The notes under the pieces: generated by a model
Database searches by the model: none
What the model was told of the DNA's origin: nothing
What the model saw: the letters and a program-made list of their open reading frames with translations, nothing else
Position numbers and translations under genes: made by a program
Shown: positions 18,130 to 27,216 of the stretch, piece after piece
How positions within the stretch are numbered: position 1 is the first letter of the stretch
Layout of the letters: each line of letters begins with the position of its first letter
NCBI GenBank assembly: GCA_963712595.1
Contig: CAVQIM010000005.1
Span: 1 to 64,000 of the forward strand
Source: VRUE01 sp963712595
GTDB taxonomy: Bacteria; Actinomycetota; Thermoleophilia; Solirubrobacterales; 70-9
Direction: 5' to 3'
DNA: 64,000 bases

Positions 18130-18473
18130 TTGGGCGGAGCGGCCATCAGCTCGACGACGTGGCCGCCTGGCGCCGTTGCCTTGGCGCGTGGCTCTCCCCA
18201 GTGCTGCCGGCGGGGCTCGACCTCGAAGTCGCGCTCGCGCAGAGCGGCGACTGCGGCCTCGAAGTCCGCGGCGACGATCGCGACGTGGCCGTCCGGCGGC
18301 ACCGTCGGGTTGTCGGTCGGCATCAGGTGGATCTGCGTGCCGCCCCGTTCCAGCCAGGTGAACTCGGCGAGGCTCGGCGGCGGCTCGACCAGCTCGAACC
18401 CGAGCGCTCTCCAGAACTCGATCGAGCGCTCGACGTCCCCGGGCGCGACTTCGATCCCAACGTGATGAAGCAT
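18123..18473 (-). CDS. VOC (glyoxalase/dioxygenase-fold) protein
   Basis: 116 residues from ATG 18473 (MLHHVGIEVAPGDVERSIEFWRALGF), a typical VOC opening with a metal-ligand-like His. It ends with ATAPGGHVVELMAA, with the second half carrying IHLMPTDNP and a Glu near the end. Family members are metal-dependent lyases or dioxygenases, or binding proteins for antibiotics; the substrate cannot be told. Its start overlaps the AEC transporter stop (ATGA), so both are in one transcript. Confidence 0.8.
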   Translation of the reverse strand: MLHHVGIEVAPGDVERSIEFWRALGFELVEPPPSLAEFTWLERGGTQIHLMPTDNPTVPPDGHVAIVAADFEAAVAALRERDFEVEPRRQHWGEPRAKATAPGGHVVELMAAPPNN

Positions 18474-19258
18474 CAGAGCAAGAGTGACAGCAGGGCGGCG
18501 CCGACGACTATCGCGGTCGACCAGGTGACCGCCTCGGCGGTGATCTCCATGTCGAGGCCGTAGGCGTGGGCGATGACCAGCGAGTTGAGGCCGGAGGGCA
18601 TCGCTGAGAGCAGCCGGTAGGCAGCGGGGAGGTCGATCAGCGGCGCCGCCATCAGCATCAGCAGGGCCGGCACGACCGCGAGGCGGCTGACGATCGTGAG
18701 CGCGACGGGCCGGGTCAGCGGCGGCGGCATCGGCAGCTCGCCGTGTTCTGCGTTCTCGGCCAGGGTGGCGCCGACGGCGAAGAAGCCGATCGGCAGGATC
18801 GCAACGATCAGCGCCTGCGAGACGTCGACCAGTGCGGCCGGTGCCAGCGCGCTGGGGGCGAGCAGCCCGGCGATCGCCGCGTAGAGGGGCGGGTTGCGGG
18901 TGAAGAAGGCGCCTACTCGCTGGCGCGGGGTTTCGCCGGCCTTGGTCCCGAAGGCCGCCCCGACCGCGAAGGCGCCGAGCAGCAGGCAGGGTCCGGTGAC
19001 GAGGACGTCGTAGAGGACGGCGGTGGAGAGCTGGTCGCGGCCGAGCAGCGCCACGGTCAGCGGGTAGCCGAGGTAGCCGGTGTTGACGCTGAGCACGCAG
19101 CAGACGACGGCGCCGACCTGGAAGCGGGGCAGCTTCAGCACTCGGCTCGCCACCCACCAGGCGAGCAGGGCGCCGAGCGAGGAGGCGACGATCCCGAGCA
19201 CAAGCCCCACCCCGTGGCCGAGGTCGATGTCGGCGGCGGCGATGTTGAAGAAGATCAC
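18473..19258 (-). CDS. AEC-family (auxin efflux carrier-like) transporter
   Basis: 261 residues if started at GTG 19258, with about eight hydrophobic segments and AEC-like features (LSVNTGYLGYPLTVALLG, NPPLYAAIAGLLAPSALAP, SGLNSLVIAHAYGLD). The same frame stays open to an in-frame TGA at 19409-19411 and encodes an obvious first helix (GVLLTTAAIVISVAVGVASE, then LLLYVFLPPV). That extension has no ATG, GTG or TTG. Either the protein starts at a rare codon or the 5' end has been damaged. AEC proteins export organic acids or amino acids; the substrate here is unknown. Confidence 0.75.
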   Translation of the reverse strand: MIFFNIAAADIDLGHGVGLVLGIVASSLGALLAWWVASRVLKLPRFQVGAVVCCVLSVNTGYLGYPLTVALLGRDQLSTAVLYDVLVTGPCLLLGAFAVGAAFGTKAGETPRQRVGAFFTRNPPLYAAIAGLLAPSALAPAALVDVSQALIVAILPIGFFAVGATLAENAEHGELPMPPPLTRPVALTIVSRLAVVPALLMLMAAPLIDLPAAYRLLSAMPSGLNSLVIAHAYGLDMEITAEAVTWSTAIVVGAALLSLLL

Positions 19259-19449
19259 CGGCGGCAGGAAGACGTAGAGCAGCAGCGTCAGCGCCCGCCG
19301 AGCGGCCAGGGCCGCCCCCTGCGGCCAGCGATGCTCGGAGGCAACGCCGACGGCGACCGAGATGACGATCGCGGCAGTTGTGAGGAGGACGCCGATCGGC
19401 GCACCTTTTCAGGTCACCAATGAGCGAGCGTCACGATCTGAGTCTTCGC

Positions 19450-19475
19450 GAGCGGCGCCGATATGGCGACCGCTC
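19450..19475. terminator. Hairpin after acyl-CoA synthetase gene
   Basis: GAGCGG/CCGCTC with inner CGCC/GGCG around GATAT, with one bulged A. It lies 34 bases downstream of the acyl-CoA synthetase stop on the minus strand. Confidence 0.5.
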
Positions 19476-19508
19476 CCGCCCGCGGAGGCGAAGCGGAGCA
19501 GGCGGCGG

Positions 19509-21263
19509 TTATTCGTACAGCGCTTCGATCTCGTCTTCGTACTTGCGCTCGATCGGGCGGCGCTTCAGCTTCATCGTCGGCGTCAGCTCTTCGCTGCCGG
19601 GGATCCACTCGCCGGGCAGGACCTCGTAGCGCTTGATCTGCTCGACCCTGGAGAGGCGTGCGTTGGCCGCCTCGACCGCAGCAGCGATCTCCTCGGCCAC
19701 GGCCGGATCGTCGGCGCCGGCTCCGCGGGCCGCGAGGCTTTCGGCGTCGAGCACGAGCAGAGCCACGTTGTAGGGGCGGTTGTCGCCGATCGCAACCGCT
19801 TGGGCGATCAGGGTCGAAGCCGCCTTCAGCTTCGCCTCGATGTTGGCCGGCGACATGTTCTTGCCCGCCGCGTTGATGATCAGCTCCTTCTTTCTGTCGA
19901 CGATGCGCAGGTAGCCCTCCTCGTCGAATTCGCCGATGTCGCCGGTCAGCAGCCAGCCGTCCTCGGTCAACGCCTCGGCGGTCTTCTCGGGCATGTTGCG
20001 GTAGCCCACCATCACCTGCGGGCCGCGCACCATCACCTCGCCGTCGTCGGCGAGCTTGACTTCGGTGTTGGGGATCGGCGGGCCGACCGTCCCAACACGG
20101 ACGCGGCCGGGCGGGTTCAGGGTCGTGATCGCGGTCGTCTCCGACATCCCCCAGGTCTCGCGGATCTCGATCCCCAGCGCGAGGAAGAACTCGAGCACCT
20201 CCGGCGGCGTCGGCGCGGCCCCGACCACGAACGATTCGACCTGGTCGAGGCCAAGCAGCGCGCGGATCCTCGAGAGGACCTGCTCGTCGGCGCGATCCCA
20301 CTCTGCCTGCAGCTCGTCGGGCACGCCACCGTCCACATAGGCGCGGGCGCGCCGTTTGCCGAGCTCGAGGGCGGCTTCGGTCGCCTCGCGTTTGGCCTGG
20401 TCGGGCTCGGCGGCGATCCCGGCTTCTATCGCCGCCTTCAGCTTCTCCCAGATGCGCGGGACGCCACCCCAGACGGTCGGCTTGACCTCGATCGAGTAGG
20501 CGACCATCTCGCGCGGATTGGGGCAGCAGTGCACGCAGCTGCCGTAGAACATCTGTGCGTAGATCCCGGCCCAGCGGTCGGCGATGTGTGCGCTGGGGAG
20601 GAAGGAGATCATGCGCCCGCCCGGTTTGACCTGCTGAACCGCATCGCAGGCCTGCCAGACGGCAACCATGTTTCCGTGCGTGAGTTGCACCCCCTTCGGC
20701 GGGCCGGTCGTGCCGGAGGTGTAGATCAGGCAGAGCACGTCGGAGGCCTCGACCGCGCGCCAGGCCGCCTCGAAGGCGAAGTCGGGGTCGCCCATCGCCT
20801 CCAGCTCGGCGATCGAGATCGTCCCCTCAGGCGCCTCGCCGTCGATCACCACCACATGCTCGAGGCCCTCGACCCGCTCGCGCGCCTCCAGCACCGGGCC
20901 GAGGAAGGCCTGCTCGGTGACCAGCACCCGGTTGGCTGCGTCGGCGACCACGTACTCGACCTGCTCTGGCGAGGAGGTGTTGTAGACGGAGAAGCAGGTG
21001 GCGCCGAGGTGCATCGCGGCGCAGTCGGTGAGGTGGAAGGCGGGGCGATTGACCAGCATGAAGCCGACCGTGTCGCCCCGTTTGACGCCCAGCGCCGCAA
21101 GCCCCGCGGCCCGCTTGCGCACCGTGTCGGCGTAGTCCGCCCAGCTCGCCTCGTACTCGCTGTCCTTCAGCCGCAGCGCCGGCTTATCCCCCTGCTCGGC
21201 GGCGGTGATCTGAAACGCCTCGCACATCGTCGAGGCGGACAGTGCGCGTGGCCGGTCAGTCAT
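19509..21263 (-). CDS. Long-chain acyl-CoA synthetase (AMP-forming)
   Basis: 584 residues from ATG 21263 (MTDRPRALSAS); a -10-like box ends 6 bases upstream. It contains the AMP-binding core YTSGTTGPPKGVQLTHGN (~residues 190-207), ETWGMSETTAITT, the ATP motif TGDIGEFDEEGYLRIVDRKKE and the C-terminal Lys region (TPTMKLKRRPIERKY). Family role: activates fatty acids to acyl-CoA with ATP, peripheral to the membrane. It is similar in layout to FadD15-like enzymes. It is separated from the AEC/VOC/ThyX-like genes by a hairpin, so it is probably its own unit. Confidence 0.88.
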   Translation of the reverse strand: MTDRPRALSASTMCEAFQITAAEQGDKPALRLKDSEYEASWADYADTVRKRAAGLAALGVKRGDTVGFMLVNRPAFHLTDCAAMHLGATCFSVYNTSSPEQVEYVVADAANRVLVTEQAFLGPVLEARERVEGLEHVVVIDGEAPEGTISIAELEAMGDPDFAFEAAWRAVEASDVLCLIYTSGTTGPPKGVQLTHGNMVAVWQACDAVQQVKPGGRMISFLPSAHIADRWAGIYAQMFYGSCVHCCPNPREMVAYSIEVKPTVWGGVPRIWEKLKAAIEAGIAAEPDQAKREATEAALELGKRRARAYVDGGVPDELQAEWDRADEQVLSRIRALLGLDQVESFVVGAAPTPPEVLEFFLALGIEIRETWGMSETTAITTLNPPGRVRVGTVGPPIPNTEVKLADDGEVMVRGPQVMVGYRNMPEKTAEALTEDGWLLTGDIGEFDEEGYLRIVDRKKELIINAAGKNMSPANIEAKLKAASTLIAQAVAIGDNRPYNVALLVLDAESLAARGAGADDPAVAEEIAAAVEAANARLSRVEQIKRYEVLPGEWIPGSEELTPTMKLKRRPIERKYEDEIEALYE

Positions 21264-21269
21264 GCGGTG

Positions 21270-21275
21270 ACGATA
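21270..21275 (-). promoter_or_regulatory. -10-like box of acyl-CoA synthetase gene
   Basis: On the minus strand TATCGT ends 6 bases before ATG 21263 with no Shine-Dalgarno, suggesting a leaderless or nearly leaderless mRNA. Confidence 0.4.
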
Positions 21276-21312
21276 ACGGTGAACGAGGGCAGATGAAGCG
21301 GGCTCGACCCGA

Positions 21313-21549
21313 CTATGCGTCGCCGCGTTTGCCGATGCGGCGAGGTGGTGCGAGACCGAGGCGCGGTGCAAGCCAGGAGCACACTGGTTCCGCGGTGAGA
21401 GCCAAGAGGATTGCGACGAGGAAGCCGATTCCAGTGAAGGCGTCGTCGGACCAGCCGAGCAGACGCACCGCGACGTACGCCGGGATCAAGATGACCACGC
21501 CCAACAACAAGGGAAGCAGTAGTTCTGTAGCCAAAACGTTTCGGCGCAT
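21313..21549 (-). CDS. Small two-helix membrane protein
   Basis: 78 residues from ATG 21549 (MRRNVLATELLLPLLLGVVI). It has two hydrophobic helices (about 9-31 and 41-62) and a basic C-terminus (PRLGLAPPRRIGKRGDA). No family is recognised. It lies between nuoN and the acyl-CoA synthetase gene, and its start is 6 bases after the stop of an open fragment at 21555-21704. Confidence 0.5.
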   Translation of the reverse strand: MRRNVLATELLLPLLLGVVILIPAYVAVRLLGWSDDAFTGIGFLVAILLALTAEPVCSWLAPRLGLAPPRRIGKRGDA

Positions 21550-21554
21550 CGGAG

Positions 21555-21704
21555 TCAATATAGCTCGCCGATCAGGTGGATGCAGTAGATCAAGAGCCCG
21601 ACGCCTGCCCCTAGGTAAGCACCAAAGAAACCCGCCCACTGGGTGTCCTCCCGAGAGGCTCGGCGCCAAAAGGCGTGGGTGGTGGCGATGAAGCCGATGG
21701 GTGA
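21555..21704 (-). pseudogene. Open fragment with membrane helix but no start codon
   Basis: Immediately after an in-frame TGA (21705-21707), 49 codons are open and end GAYLGAGVGLLIYCIHLIGELY in three chunks (GAYLGAG, VGLLIYC, IHLIGELY), a plausible membrane helix. There is no ATG, GTG or TTG in frame. It precedes the small membrane gene in the same direction. It may be a decayed 5' partner or may use a rare start. Confidence 0.3.
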
Positions 21705-21773
21705 TCAAAGCAGCGCTGCAATTCCAGGGGATGAGGTATCGGGAAGAGATGCAAATGGCACCCTGCGAGCGTG

Positions 21774-21793
21774 GCGCGGTTCGTTCGCCGCGT
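21774..21793. terminator. Possible terminator hairpin after nuoN
   Basis: GCGCGG/CCGCG around TTCGTTCG, 25 bases past the nuoN stop on the minus strand, at the end of the nuo operon. There is no clear U tract. Confidence 0.4.
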
Positions 21794-21817
21794 GGCGCGC
21801 TGAATGTCGAGAAAGCG

Positions 21818-23317
21818 TCAGAAAAGCGAGGCGCCGGCGTGTTCGGCGAACTCGACCAACGGCTGGGGGATGACACCGAAGAAGACGACGCCGGCGGCGG
21901 CGAGCAGGGCGGGGGCGACGAGGTAGATGCGGCGGCCGGCCCCGGGGTCGATCGGGTCGGCTTCGGGGGAAGCGCCGGCGATCGCCGGGGTCGCGCCGGC
22001 TGGCTCGCCGCCGGGGCGCATCCACATCGCCGCCACCACCCGCAGGTAATAGGCGAGCGAGATCATCGTGCCGATGGCGATGAAGACGGCGAGCCAGGTG
22101 TAGTCGCCTTCGACCAGGGCCTCGATCAGGTAGAGCTTGCCGATGAAGCCGACGGTCGCCGGCAGGCCGGCGAGGCCGAGCATCGAGATCGTCAGCGGCC
22201 AGGCGAGCAGGGGGCGCTCGGCGCCCAGCCCGCGCACGGCGCGGATGTCGTCGCCGTAGGGCGTTTCCCGCTCGCGGGCGATGACGACGGCGAAGGCGGC
22301 GAGGTTCATGAAGGCATAGCCGGCGAGGTAGAAGACGAGCGCGTTGACGCCGGCCTCGCTGGCGACGACGAGGCCGCCGAGGACGTAGCCGGCCTGGGCG
22401 ACCCCCGAATAGCCGAGCAGGCGCTTGAGCGAGTCCTGGCCGAGGGCGCCGACGTTGCCGATCACGATTGAGATCGCGGCGAGGACGGCGAGCGCCGGCT
22501 GCCACTCGTTCGCCTGGGGCGCCAGGGCGACGTCGAAGAAGCGGACGAAGACGGCGAAGGCCGCGGCCTTGGTCGCCACCGCCATGAAGCCGGTGATCGG
22601 GGTCGGGGCGCCCTCGTAGACGTCCGGCGTCCACTGGTGGAAGGGGGCGACCGAGGTCTTGAAGGCGAGCCCGACCGCGGTCATGCCGATCCCGACCAGG
22701 ACCAGTGGGTCGCCGAGCACGCCCTCCTGGGAGATGCCGGCGGCGATCCCGGCGAAGTCGGTCGAGCCCGAGCCGCCGTAGAGGAGGGCCATGCCGTAGA
22801 GCAGCGTCGCCGAGCCGAGCGAGCCGACGATCAGGTACTTCAACCCCGACTCGAGCGACTTCTCGCGGCGCATGTTGGCCGCGCAGAGGATGTAGAGCGG
22901 GATCGAGAGGGTCTCGATCGCGACGAAGAAGCTGACCAGGTTCTGCGCCTGCGCCAGCAGGACCATCCCCAGCACCGAGCCGAGCAGCAGCGCGTGGTAC
23001 TCGCCCGAGCCGATCTGCTCTGCGGCGGGCTCGCGGGTCGAGAAGAGGACGGCAAAGGAGGCGGTGAGGATCGCGATCAGCGAGATCGAGATCGCCAAGT
23101 CGTCGAGCCGCAGGGCCCCCGAGACGAGGTCGGTCGGATCGTTCCACTGCCACACCAAGAGCCCTGCGGTTGCCCCCAGGGTCAAGAAGCTCAAGAACGG
23201 AGCTGTCCGTCGCACCGGCTTGAAAACGGCGCTGAGTAGCACTACGCAGACCCCGACCGTGAGGGCAAGGACGGGCGATAGCGCTGCGTAATCGATGTCC
23301 GGGGCATTGAAGTGCAC
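21818..23317 (-). CDS. nuoN: NADH-quinone oxidoreductase subunit N
   Basis: About 499 residues, with 13-14 predicted membrane helices of the Mrp-antiporter-like fold. Conserved stretches include KYLIVGSLGSATLLYG, TSVAPFHQWTPDVYEGAPTP and LLGYSGVAQAGYVL, containing the channel lysines expected in this family. The subunit is one of the three proton-pumping antiporter-like subunits of complex I. GTG 23317 is preferred because GGGAAG lies at workable spacing; GTG 23326 would overlap the nuoM stop. It is last in the nuo operon, and the stretch just upstream is the hairpin inside the nuoM 3' end. Confidence 0.9.
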   Translation of the reverse strand: MHFNAPDIDYAALSPVLALTVGVCVVLLSAVFKPVRRTAPFLSFLTLGATAGLLVWQWNDPTDLVSGALRLDDLAISISLIAILTASFAVLFSTREPAAEQIGSGEYHALLLGSVLGMVLLAQAQNLVSFFVAIETLSIPLYILCAANMRREKSLESGLKYLIVGSLGSATLLYGMALLYGGSGSTDFAGIAAGISQEGVLGDPLVLVGIGMTAVGLAFKTSVAPFHQWTPDVYEGAPTPITGFMAVATKAAAFAVFVRFFDVALAPQANEWQPALAVLAAISIVIGNVGALGQDSLKRLLGYSGVAQAGYVLGGLVVASEAGVNALVFYLAGYAFMNLAAFAVVIARERETPYGDDIRAVRGLGAERPLLAWPLTISMLGLAGLPATVGFIGKLYLIEALVEGDYTWLAVFIAIGTMISLAYYLRVVAAMWMRPGGEPAGATPAIAGASPEADPIDPGAGRRIYLVAPALLAAAGVVFFGVIPQPLVEFAEHAGASLF

Positions 23318-23318
23318 G

Positions 23319-24914
23319 TCAGCCACTTCCCTTCGAGGGTGGGCCGTCGGGGGTGGTCTCCAAATCACTCAAGCACCGAGCGGCCGGTGCGCATTCGAGA
23401 GTGCCAACCCCAACTCCGCGAGCGTGCGATTTGGAGGCCACCCCCGACGGCCCTTTCACGGCGGTGACGGTCCTGGACACCGAGGCATCACTCCGCTTGA
23501 GGATCAACTGCGGGTACAGCGCCAACCCCACGATGCAGAGCACCAGCGGCACGAGGACGACCCCGTCCTTCCAGTCAATCTCCCGCGACACCAGCGAGTC
23601 TCGCTTGCTGTTGTGCATCGTGCGCTGGTAGAGGCGCAGGGCGTAGTAGGCGGACATCGCCACGCCGCTGATCGCGACGAACGCGAAGACGATCTTCGAA
23701 TCGAAGAGGCCGTTGAGGATGTAGAACTCGCCGACGAAGTTGGCCGAGCCGGGCATCGCCAGGGTGGCCAGGGTGACGATCAGGAAGAGCGCAGCCAGGA
23801 CCGGGGCGCGCATCGCCATCCCGCCCATCTCGCGCAGGTCCTCGCTGCCGGAGCGCTCGGCGAGGATCGCGACGATCACGAATAGGGGCGCCACCACGAG
23901 GCCGTGGTTGACCATCTGCAGGACAGCCCCGTCGGCCCCGTCGGCACTGAGCGCGAAGATCCCCGCGGTGATGAAGCCGAGCTGCGCGACCGAGGAGTAG
24001 CCGGCGATCAGCCGCACGTTGGTCTGGGTGAAGGCCATCACCGAGCCGTAGAGGATCGAGGCCAGGGCGATCACCAGGATCACCTCCTGGAACTCGATCG
24101 TCGCCGCCGGGAAGAGCGGCAGCACCACGCGCAGGAAGCCGTAGGCGCCCACCTTGGCGAGCACGCCGGAGAAGACGGCCAGCGCCGGCAGCGGCGCCGC
24201 CCGGTAGGCGTCGGGCATCCAGCCGTGCAGGAGGAAGGCGGGCATCTTGACCAGGAAGGCGGCGGCGAAGAACCAGAAGATCCAGCGCTGGCTGCCCTCG
24301 CCGAGCGGGTGCTGGGCCAGTTCGGCGATCGAGAAGGTGATCTGGCCGCCGTCGGCGGCGATGATCGCGGTGGCGATCGCGGCGACCAGCATCAGCAGCG
24401 AGCCGATCAGCGTGTAGACGATCATCTTCAGCGTCGCCGCCGAGGCGGTGACGCCGTCCTCGCGGTCGCTGCCCCAGGCGCCGAAGAGGAAGTAGAACGG
24501 GACCAGCATCAGGTCGAAGAAGAGGACGAAGAGGAGCAGGTCCTGGGCCAGGAACGAGCCCAGGGTCGCAGTCTCCCCGAGCAGCATCATCAGGAAGAAG
24601 AGGTGCGGCCGCTCCTGCTCGCGGAAGGCGGCGAAGGCCGTCCCCGCGGTCCACAGCACCGTCGTCAGCAGGACGAGGAAGAGGTTGAGCCCGTCGAGGC
24701 CGAGGCTGTAGTCGACGCCGAGGCCGGGGATCCAGTTGACGTCGACCGTGTCCTGCAGGCCGGAGGCGCCGGAGTCGAAGCCGGCGACCAGCGAGATCGC
24801 CAGCCCCAGCGTCACCACCGTGCCCAGCGTCGCCCACCAGCCGGCCAGGCGCCGCGACAGGAAGAGGCCGACGAGGCCGAAGACGAGCGGTGTCCAGAGC
24901 AGCGAGTTGATCAT
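23319..24914 (-). CDS. nuoM: NADH-quinone oxidoreductase subunit M
   Basis: 531 residues with about 14 helices. Conserved motifs include LGLDGLNLFLVLLTT, FFDLMLVPFYFLFG, AFLLHGWMPDAYRAAP and ATLAMPGSANFVGEF. It is an antiporter-like proton-pumping subunit in the membrane arm. ATG 24914 overlaps the nuoL stop (ATGA). The last ~45 residues (from about VKGPSGVASKSHARGVG) are not family-like: they are encoded by a 26-bp-stem inverted repeat at 23341-23453, so the tail looks like an element read through in frame. Confidence 0.93.
   Translation of the reverse strand: MINSLLWTPLVFGLVGLFLSRRLAGWWATLGTVVTLGLAISLVAGFDSGASGLQDTVDVNWIPGLGVDYSLGLDGLNLFLVLLTTVLWTAGTAFAAFREQERPHLFFLMMLLGETATLGSFLAQDLLLFVLFFDLMLVPFYFLFGAWGSDREDGVTASAATLKMIVYTLIGSLLMLVAAIATAIIAADGGQITFSIAELAQHPLGEGSQRWIFWFFAAAFLVKMPAFLLHGWMPDAYRAAPLPALAVFSGVLAKVGAYGFLRVVLPLFPAATIEFQEVILVIALASILYGSVMAFTQTNVRLIAGYSSVAQLGFITAGIFALSADGADGAVLQMVNHGLVVAPLFVIVAILAERSGSEDLREMGGMAMRAPVLAALFLIVTLATLAMPGSANFVGEFYILNGLFDSKIVFAFVAISGVAMSAYYALRLYQRTMHNSKRDSLVSREIDWKDGVVLVPLVLCIVGLALYPQLILKRSDASVSRTVTAVKGPSGVASKSHARGVGVGTLECAPAARCLSDLETTPDGPPSKGSG
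23341..23453. repeat. Inverted repeat within the nuoM 3' end
   Basis: A 26-bp stem with one mismatch pairs 23341-23366 with 23428-23453. The 61-nt core starts ACTCAAGC and ends CGAGCGTGC. The core ends resemble those of the nuoJ element (starts ACTCAAGC, ends GAGCGTTC), while the stems differ. It is translated as the NuoM tail. Confidence 0.8.
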
Positions 24915-26920
24915 GAGCTGCTCAGCAGGAAGTAGAGGGCGAGGCCGGCGAAGCCGGCGATCAGCAGCAGCGCGTAGCTGCGGACGAACCCGCTCTGCAC
25001 GAAGCGGACGATTCGGCCGCTGCCGCCGACAACGTCCTCGGTGCCGCTGACGAGGCCGTCGACGACCAGGCGCTCGAAGACGCCGTTGGCGAAGCGGCCG
25101 ATCGCCAGGGCCGGGCGGACGATCAGGAGGTCGATCGCCTCGTCGAAGTACCACTTGTTGACGAGCAGCGTGTAGAGCGGGCGCAGGCGCTGGATCAGCG
25201 TCGCCGAGGTCCCCGGGCGCAGGATGTAGATCCAGTAGGCGATCCCGATTCCGGCAAGCGAGATCGCAGCGCCGATCGCCAGGCCGACCCAATCGGCCCC
25301 GACCGAGGGGTGGATCTCGGCCAGCGGCGAGTCGGCGAAGACCGGCTCGAGGAACTTCGTGATCACGTCGTCGACCCCCGGGATCTGGACCAGCCCGCCG
25401 AAGAGCGCGAGGAAGGCGAGCACCCCCATCGCCGCCCGCATCGGCCACGACTGCTCGGCGATGTGGTGTTCGGAGCCGGGGAAGCCGACCTCGGTGTCCT
25501 CCTCTTCGCCGGTCGCCGGGTTGAAGGGATGGGCGTGGCTGACGTGGCCGGTGTCGATCAGCTCCTGCGCCTCCTTGCACGGCTTGCCGGGGAGGACGCG
25601 GAAGATCAGGCGGAAGGTGTAGATCGCGGTCAGCAGCGCGCCGAAGTAGCCGAGCACGGTGAAGATGTCGTACATGCCGCCGCGCGCGGTCGCGTAGGCG
25701 AGGATCTCGTCCTTGGAGAAGAAGCCCGAGGTGCCGGGGAAGGCGGCGAGCGCGAGACCGCCGCAGAGCATCGTGATCGAGGTGAAGCGCATCGCCTTGC
25801 CGAAGCCGCCCATCCTGTCGATGTTCTGCTCGTTGGCCATCGCGGCGATGATCGAGCCGGCGGCCATGAAGAGCAGCGCCTTGAAGAAGGCGTGCGTCAT
25901 CAGGTGGAACATGCCGGCGCTGTAGGCGCCGATCGAGACGCCGACGACCATGTAGCCGATCTGGCTCATCGTCGAGTAGGCGATCGCCCGCTTCAGGTCG
26001 GTCATCACCAGGGCGATCGTGCCGGCGACCAGCAGCGTCGCCAGGCCGACGAAGGCGGCGATGTCGGCGGCGGTGGGGGCGAGGACGAAGAGCGTGTGGG
26101 TGCGGGCGATCAGGTAGACGCCGGCGGTGACCATCGTCGCCGCGTGGATCAGCGAGGAGACCGGCGTCGGGCCCTCCATCGCGTCGGGCAACCAGGTGTG
26201 GAAGGGAAGCTGCGCCGACTTGGCAAAGGCCCCGACCAGGAGCAGCAGGCAGATCGCCGTCACCATCCACTCGTTGGTGCTGAAGACCTGCGGCGCCTTG
26301 GCGAACACGGGCCCGTAGTCGAAGGTCCCCAGCTCGCGGAAGATCAGGAAGGCAGCGAGGACGAGGCCGATGTCGCCAACGACGTTGATCACGAAGGCCT
26401 TCATTCCGGCCTTAGTCGCGGTCGTGCGCCGGTACCAGAAGCTGATCAGCGCGTAGGAGGCGAAGCCGACGAAAGCCCAGCCGACGATCAGCAGCACGAA
26501 GTTGCCGGCGAGGACGAGCAGCAGCATCGAGAAGACGAAGAAGTTGAGGTAGCTGAAGAAGCGGTGGTAGCCCTCGTCCGACTGCATGTAGCCGAACGAG
26601 TAGAGGTGGATCAAGGTGGAGACCCCGGTGACGACGAGGACCATGAAGGCAGAGAGCGGGTCAACGAAGATCCCCAGCTTGATGTCGAGCCCGGCGACGC
26701 TGGCGTAGTCCCAGAGCGAGGAGGCGTGGTGGCGGGCCTCGGGGTGCTCGCCGAGCAGGCTGACCAGAGCCGCGATGCCGCAGACGAAGGCGAGCCCGAT
26801 CGCCAGCGTGCCGATCGCCCCCGCAGCCTTCGCGGGCAGGGCCTTGAAGCCGATCGCGATCGCGATCGAGCCGAGCAGCGGGAAGAGCAGGACCAGCCAG
26901 GCCCAGGCGGTCGCGCTCAC
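24911..26920 (-). CDS. nuoL: NADH-quinone oxidoreductase subunit L
   Basis: 669 residues, GTG start at 26920 overlapping the nuoK stop (GTGA). It has about 16 helices including the long C-terminal lateral helix region. Motifs include VDPLSAFMVLVVTGVSTLIHLYS (in parts), GWAFVGFASYALISFW, SAQLPFHTWLPDAMEGPTP, SSLIHAATMVTAGVYL and KALLFMAAGSII. It is the distal proton-pumping subunit of complex I. Length and motifs are normal for the family, with no odd tail. Confidence 0.95.
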   Translation of the reverse strand: MSATAWAWLVLLFPLLGSIAIAIGFKALPAKAAGAIGTLAIGLAFVCGIAALVSLLGEHPEARHHASSLWDYASVAGLDIKLGIFVDPLSAFMVLVVTGVSTLIHLYSFGYMQSDEGYHRFFSYLNFFVFSMLLLVLAGNFVLLIVGWAFVGFASYALISFWYRRTTATKAGMKAFVINVVGDIGLVLAAFLIFRELGTFDYGPVFAKAPQVFSTNEWMVTAICLLLLVGAFAKSAQLPFHTWLPDAMEGPTPVSSLIHAATMVTAGVYLIARTHTLFVLAPTAADIAAFVGLATLLVAGTIALVMTDLKRAIAYSTMSQIGYMVVGVSIGAYSAGMFHLMTHAFFKALLFMAAGSIIAAMANEQNIDRMGGFGKAMRFTSITMLCGGLALAAFPGTSGFFSKDEILAYATARGGMYDIFTVLGYFGALLTAIYTFRLIFRVLPGKPCKEAQELIDTGHVSHAHPFNPATGEEEDTEVGFPGSEHHIAEQSWPMRAAMGVLAFLALFGGLVQIPGVDDVITKFLEPVFADSPLAEIHPSVGADWVGLAIGAAISLAGIGIAYWIYILRPGTSATLIQRLRPLYTLLVNKWYFDEAIDLLIVRPALAIGRFANGVFERLVVDGLVSGTEDVVGGSGRIVRFVQSGFVRSYALLLIAGFAGLALYFLLSSS

Positions 26921-27216
26921 CCGCGCAGCTCCCGCAGCTCATCGACGTCGAGCGGCAGCTTGCGGCGGAAGATCGCCACGATCAAGCCGAGGCCGACGAC
27001 GACCTCGCAGGCGGCGACGACCATCACGACGATCGCGAAGACCTGACCCTGCTGGTTGCCGACCATGCGGCTGAAGGCGACCAGCGCAAGGTTGCCGGCA
27101 TTCAGCATCAGCTCGAGGCAGAGAAGGATCACGACCGGGCTGCGCCTGATCAGGATGCCCATTGCGCCTACGGCGAACAGCAGGCTCGACAGCACCACGT
27201 ACCACTCGATGTTCAT
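26917..27216 (-). CDS. nuoK: NADH-quinone oxidoreductase subunit K
   Basis: 99 residues, three helices. ATG 27216 overlaps the nuoJ stop (ATGA). Family signature: LFAVGAMGILIRRSPVVILL, CLELMLNAGNLALVAFS (with the conserved Glu in helix 2) and EVVVGLGLIVAIFRR. It forms part of the proton pathway in the membrane arm. Normal length. Confidence 0.95.
   Translation of the reverse strand: MNIEWYVVLSSLLFAVGAMGILIRRSPVVILLCLELMLNAGNLALVAFSRMVGNQQGQVFAIVVMVVAACEVVVGLGLIVAIFRRKLPLDVDELRELRG

Noticed and set aside
21705..23153. Minus-strand 482-codon frame overlapping nuoN
   Set aside because: It is the other-frame shadow of nuoN, Arg/Pro-rich with no motif.
25310..27046. Plus-strand 578-codon frame opposite nuoL
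   Set aside because: Composition (Glu/Gly/Asp/Arg runs) is typical of antisense shadows; nuoL on the other strand is unambiguous.
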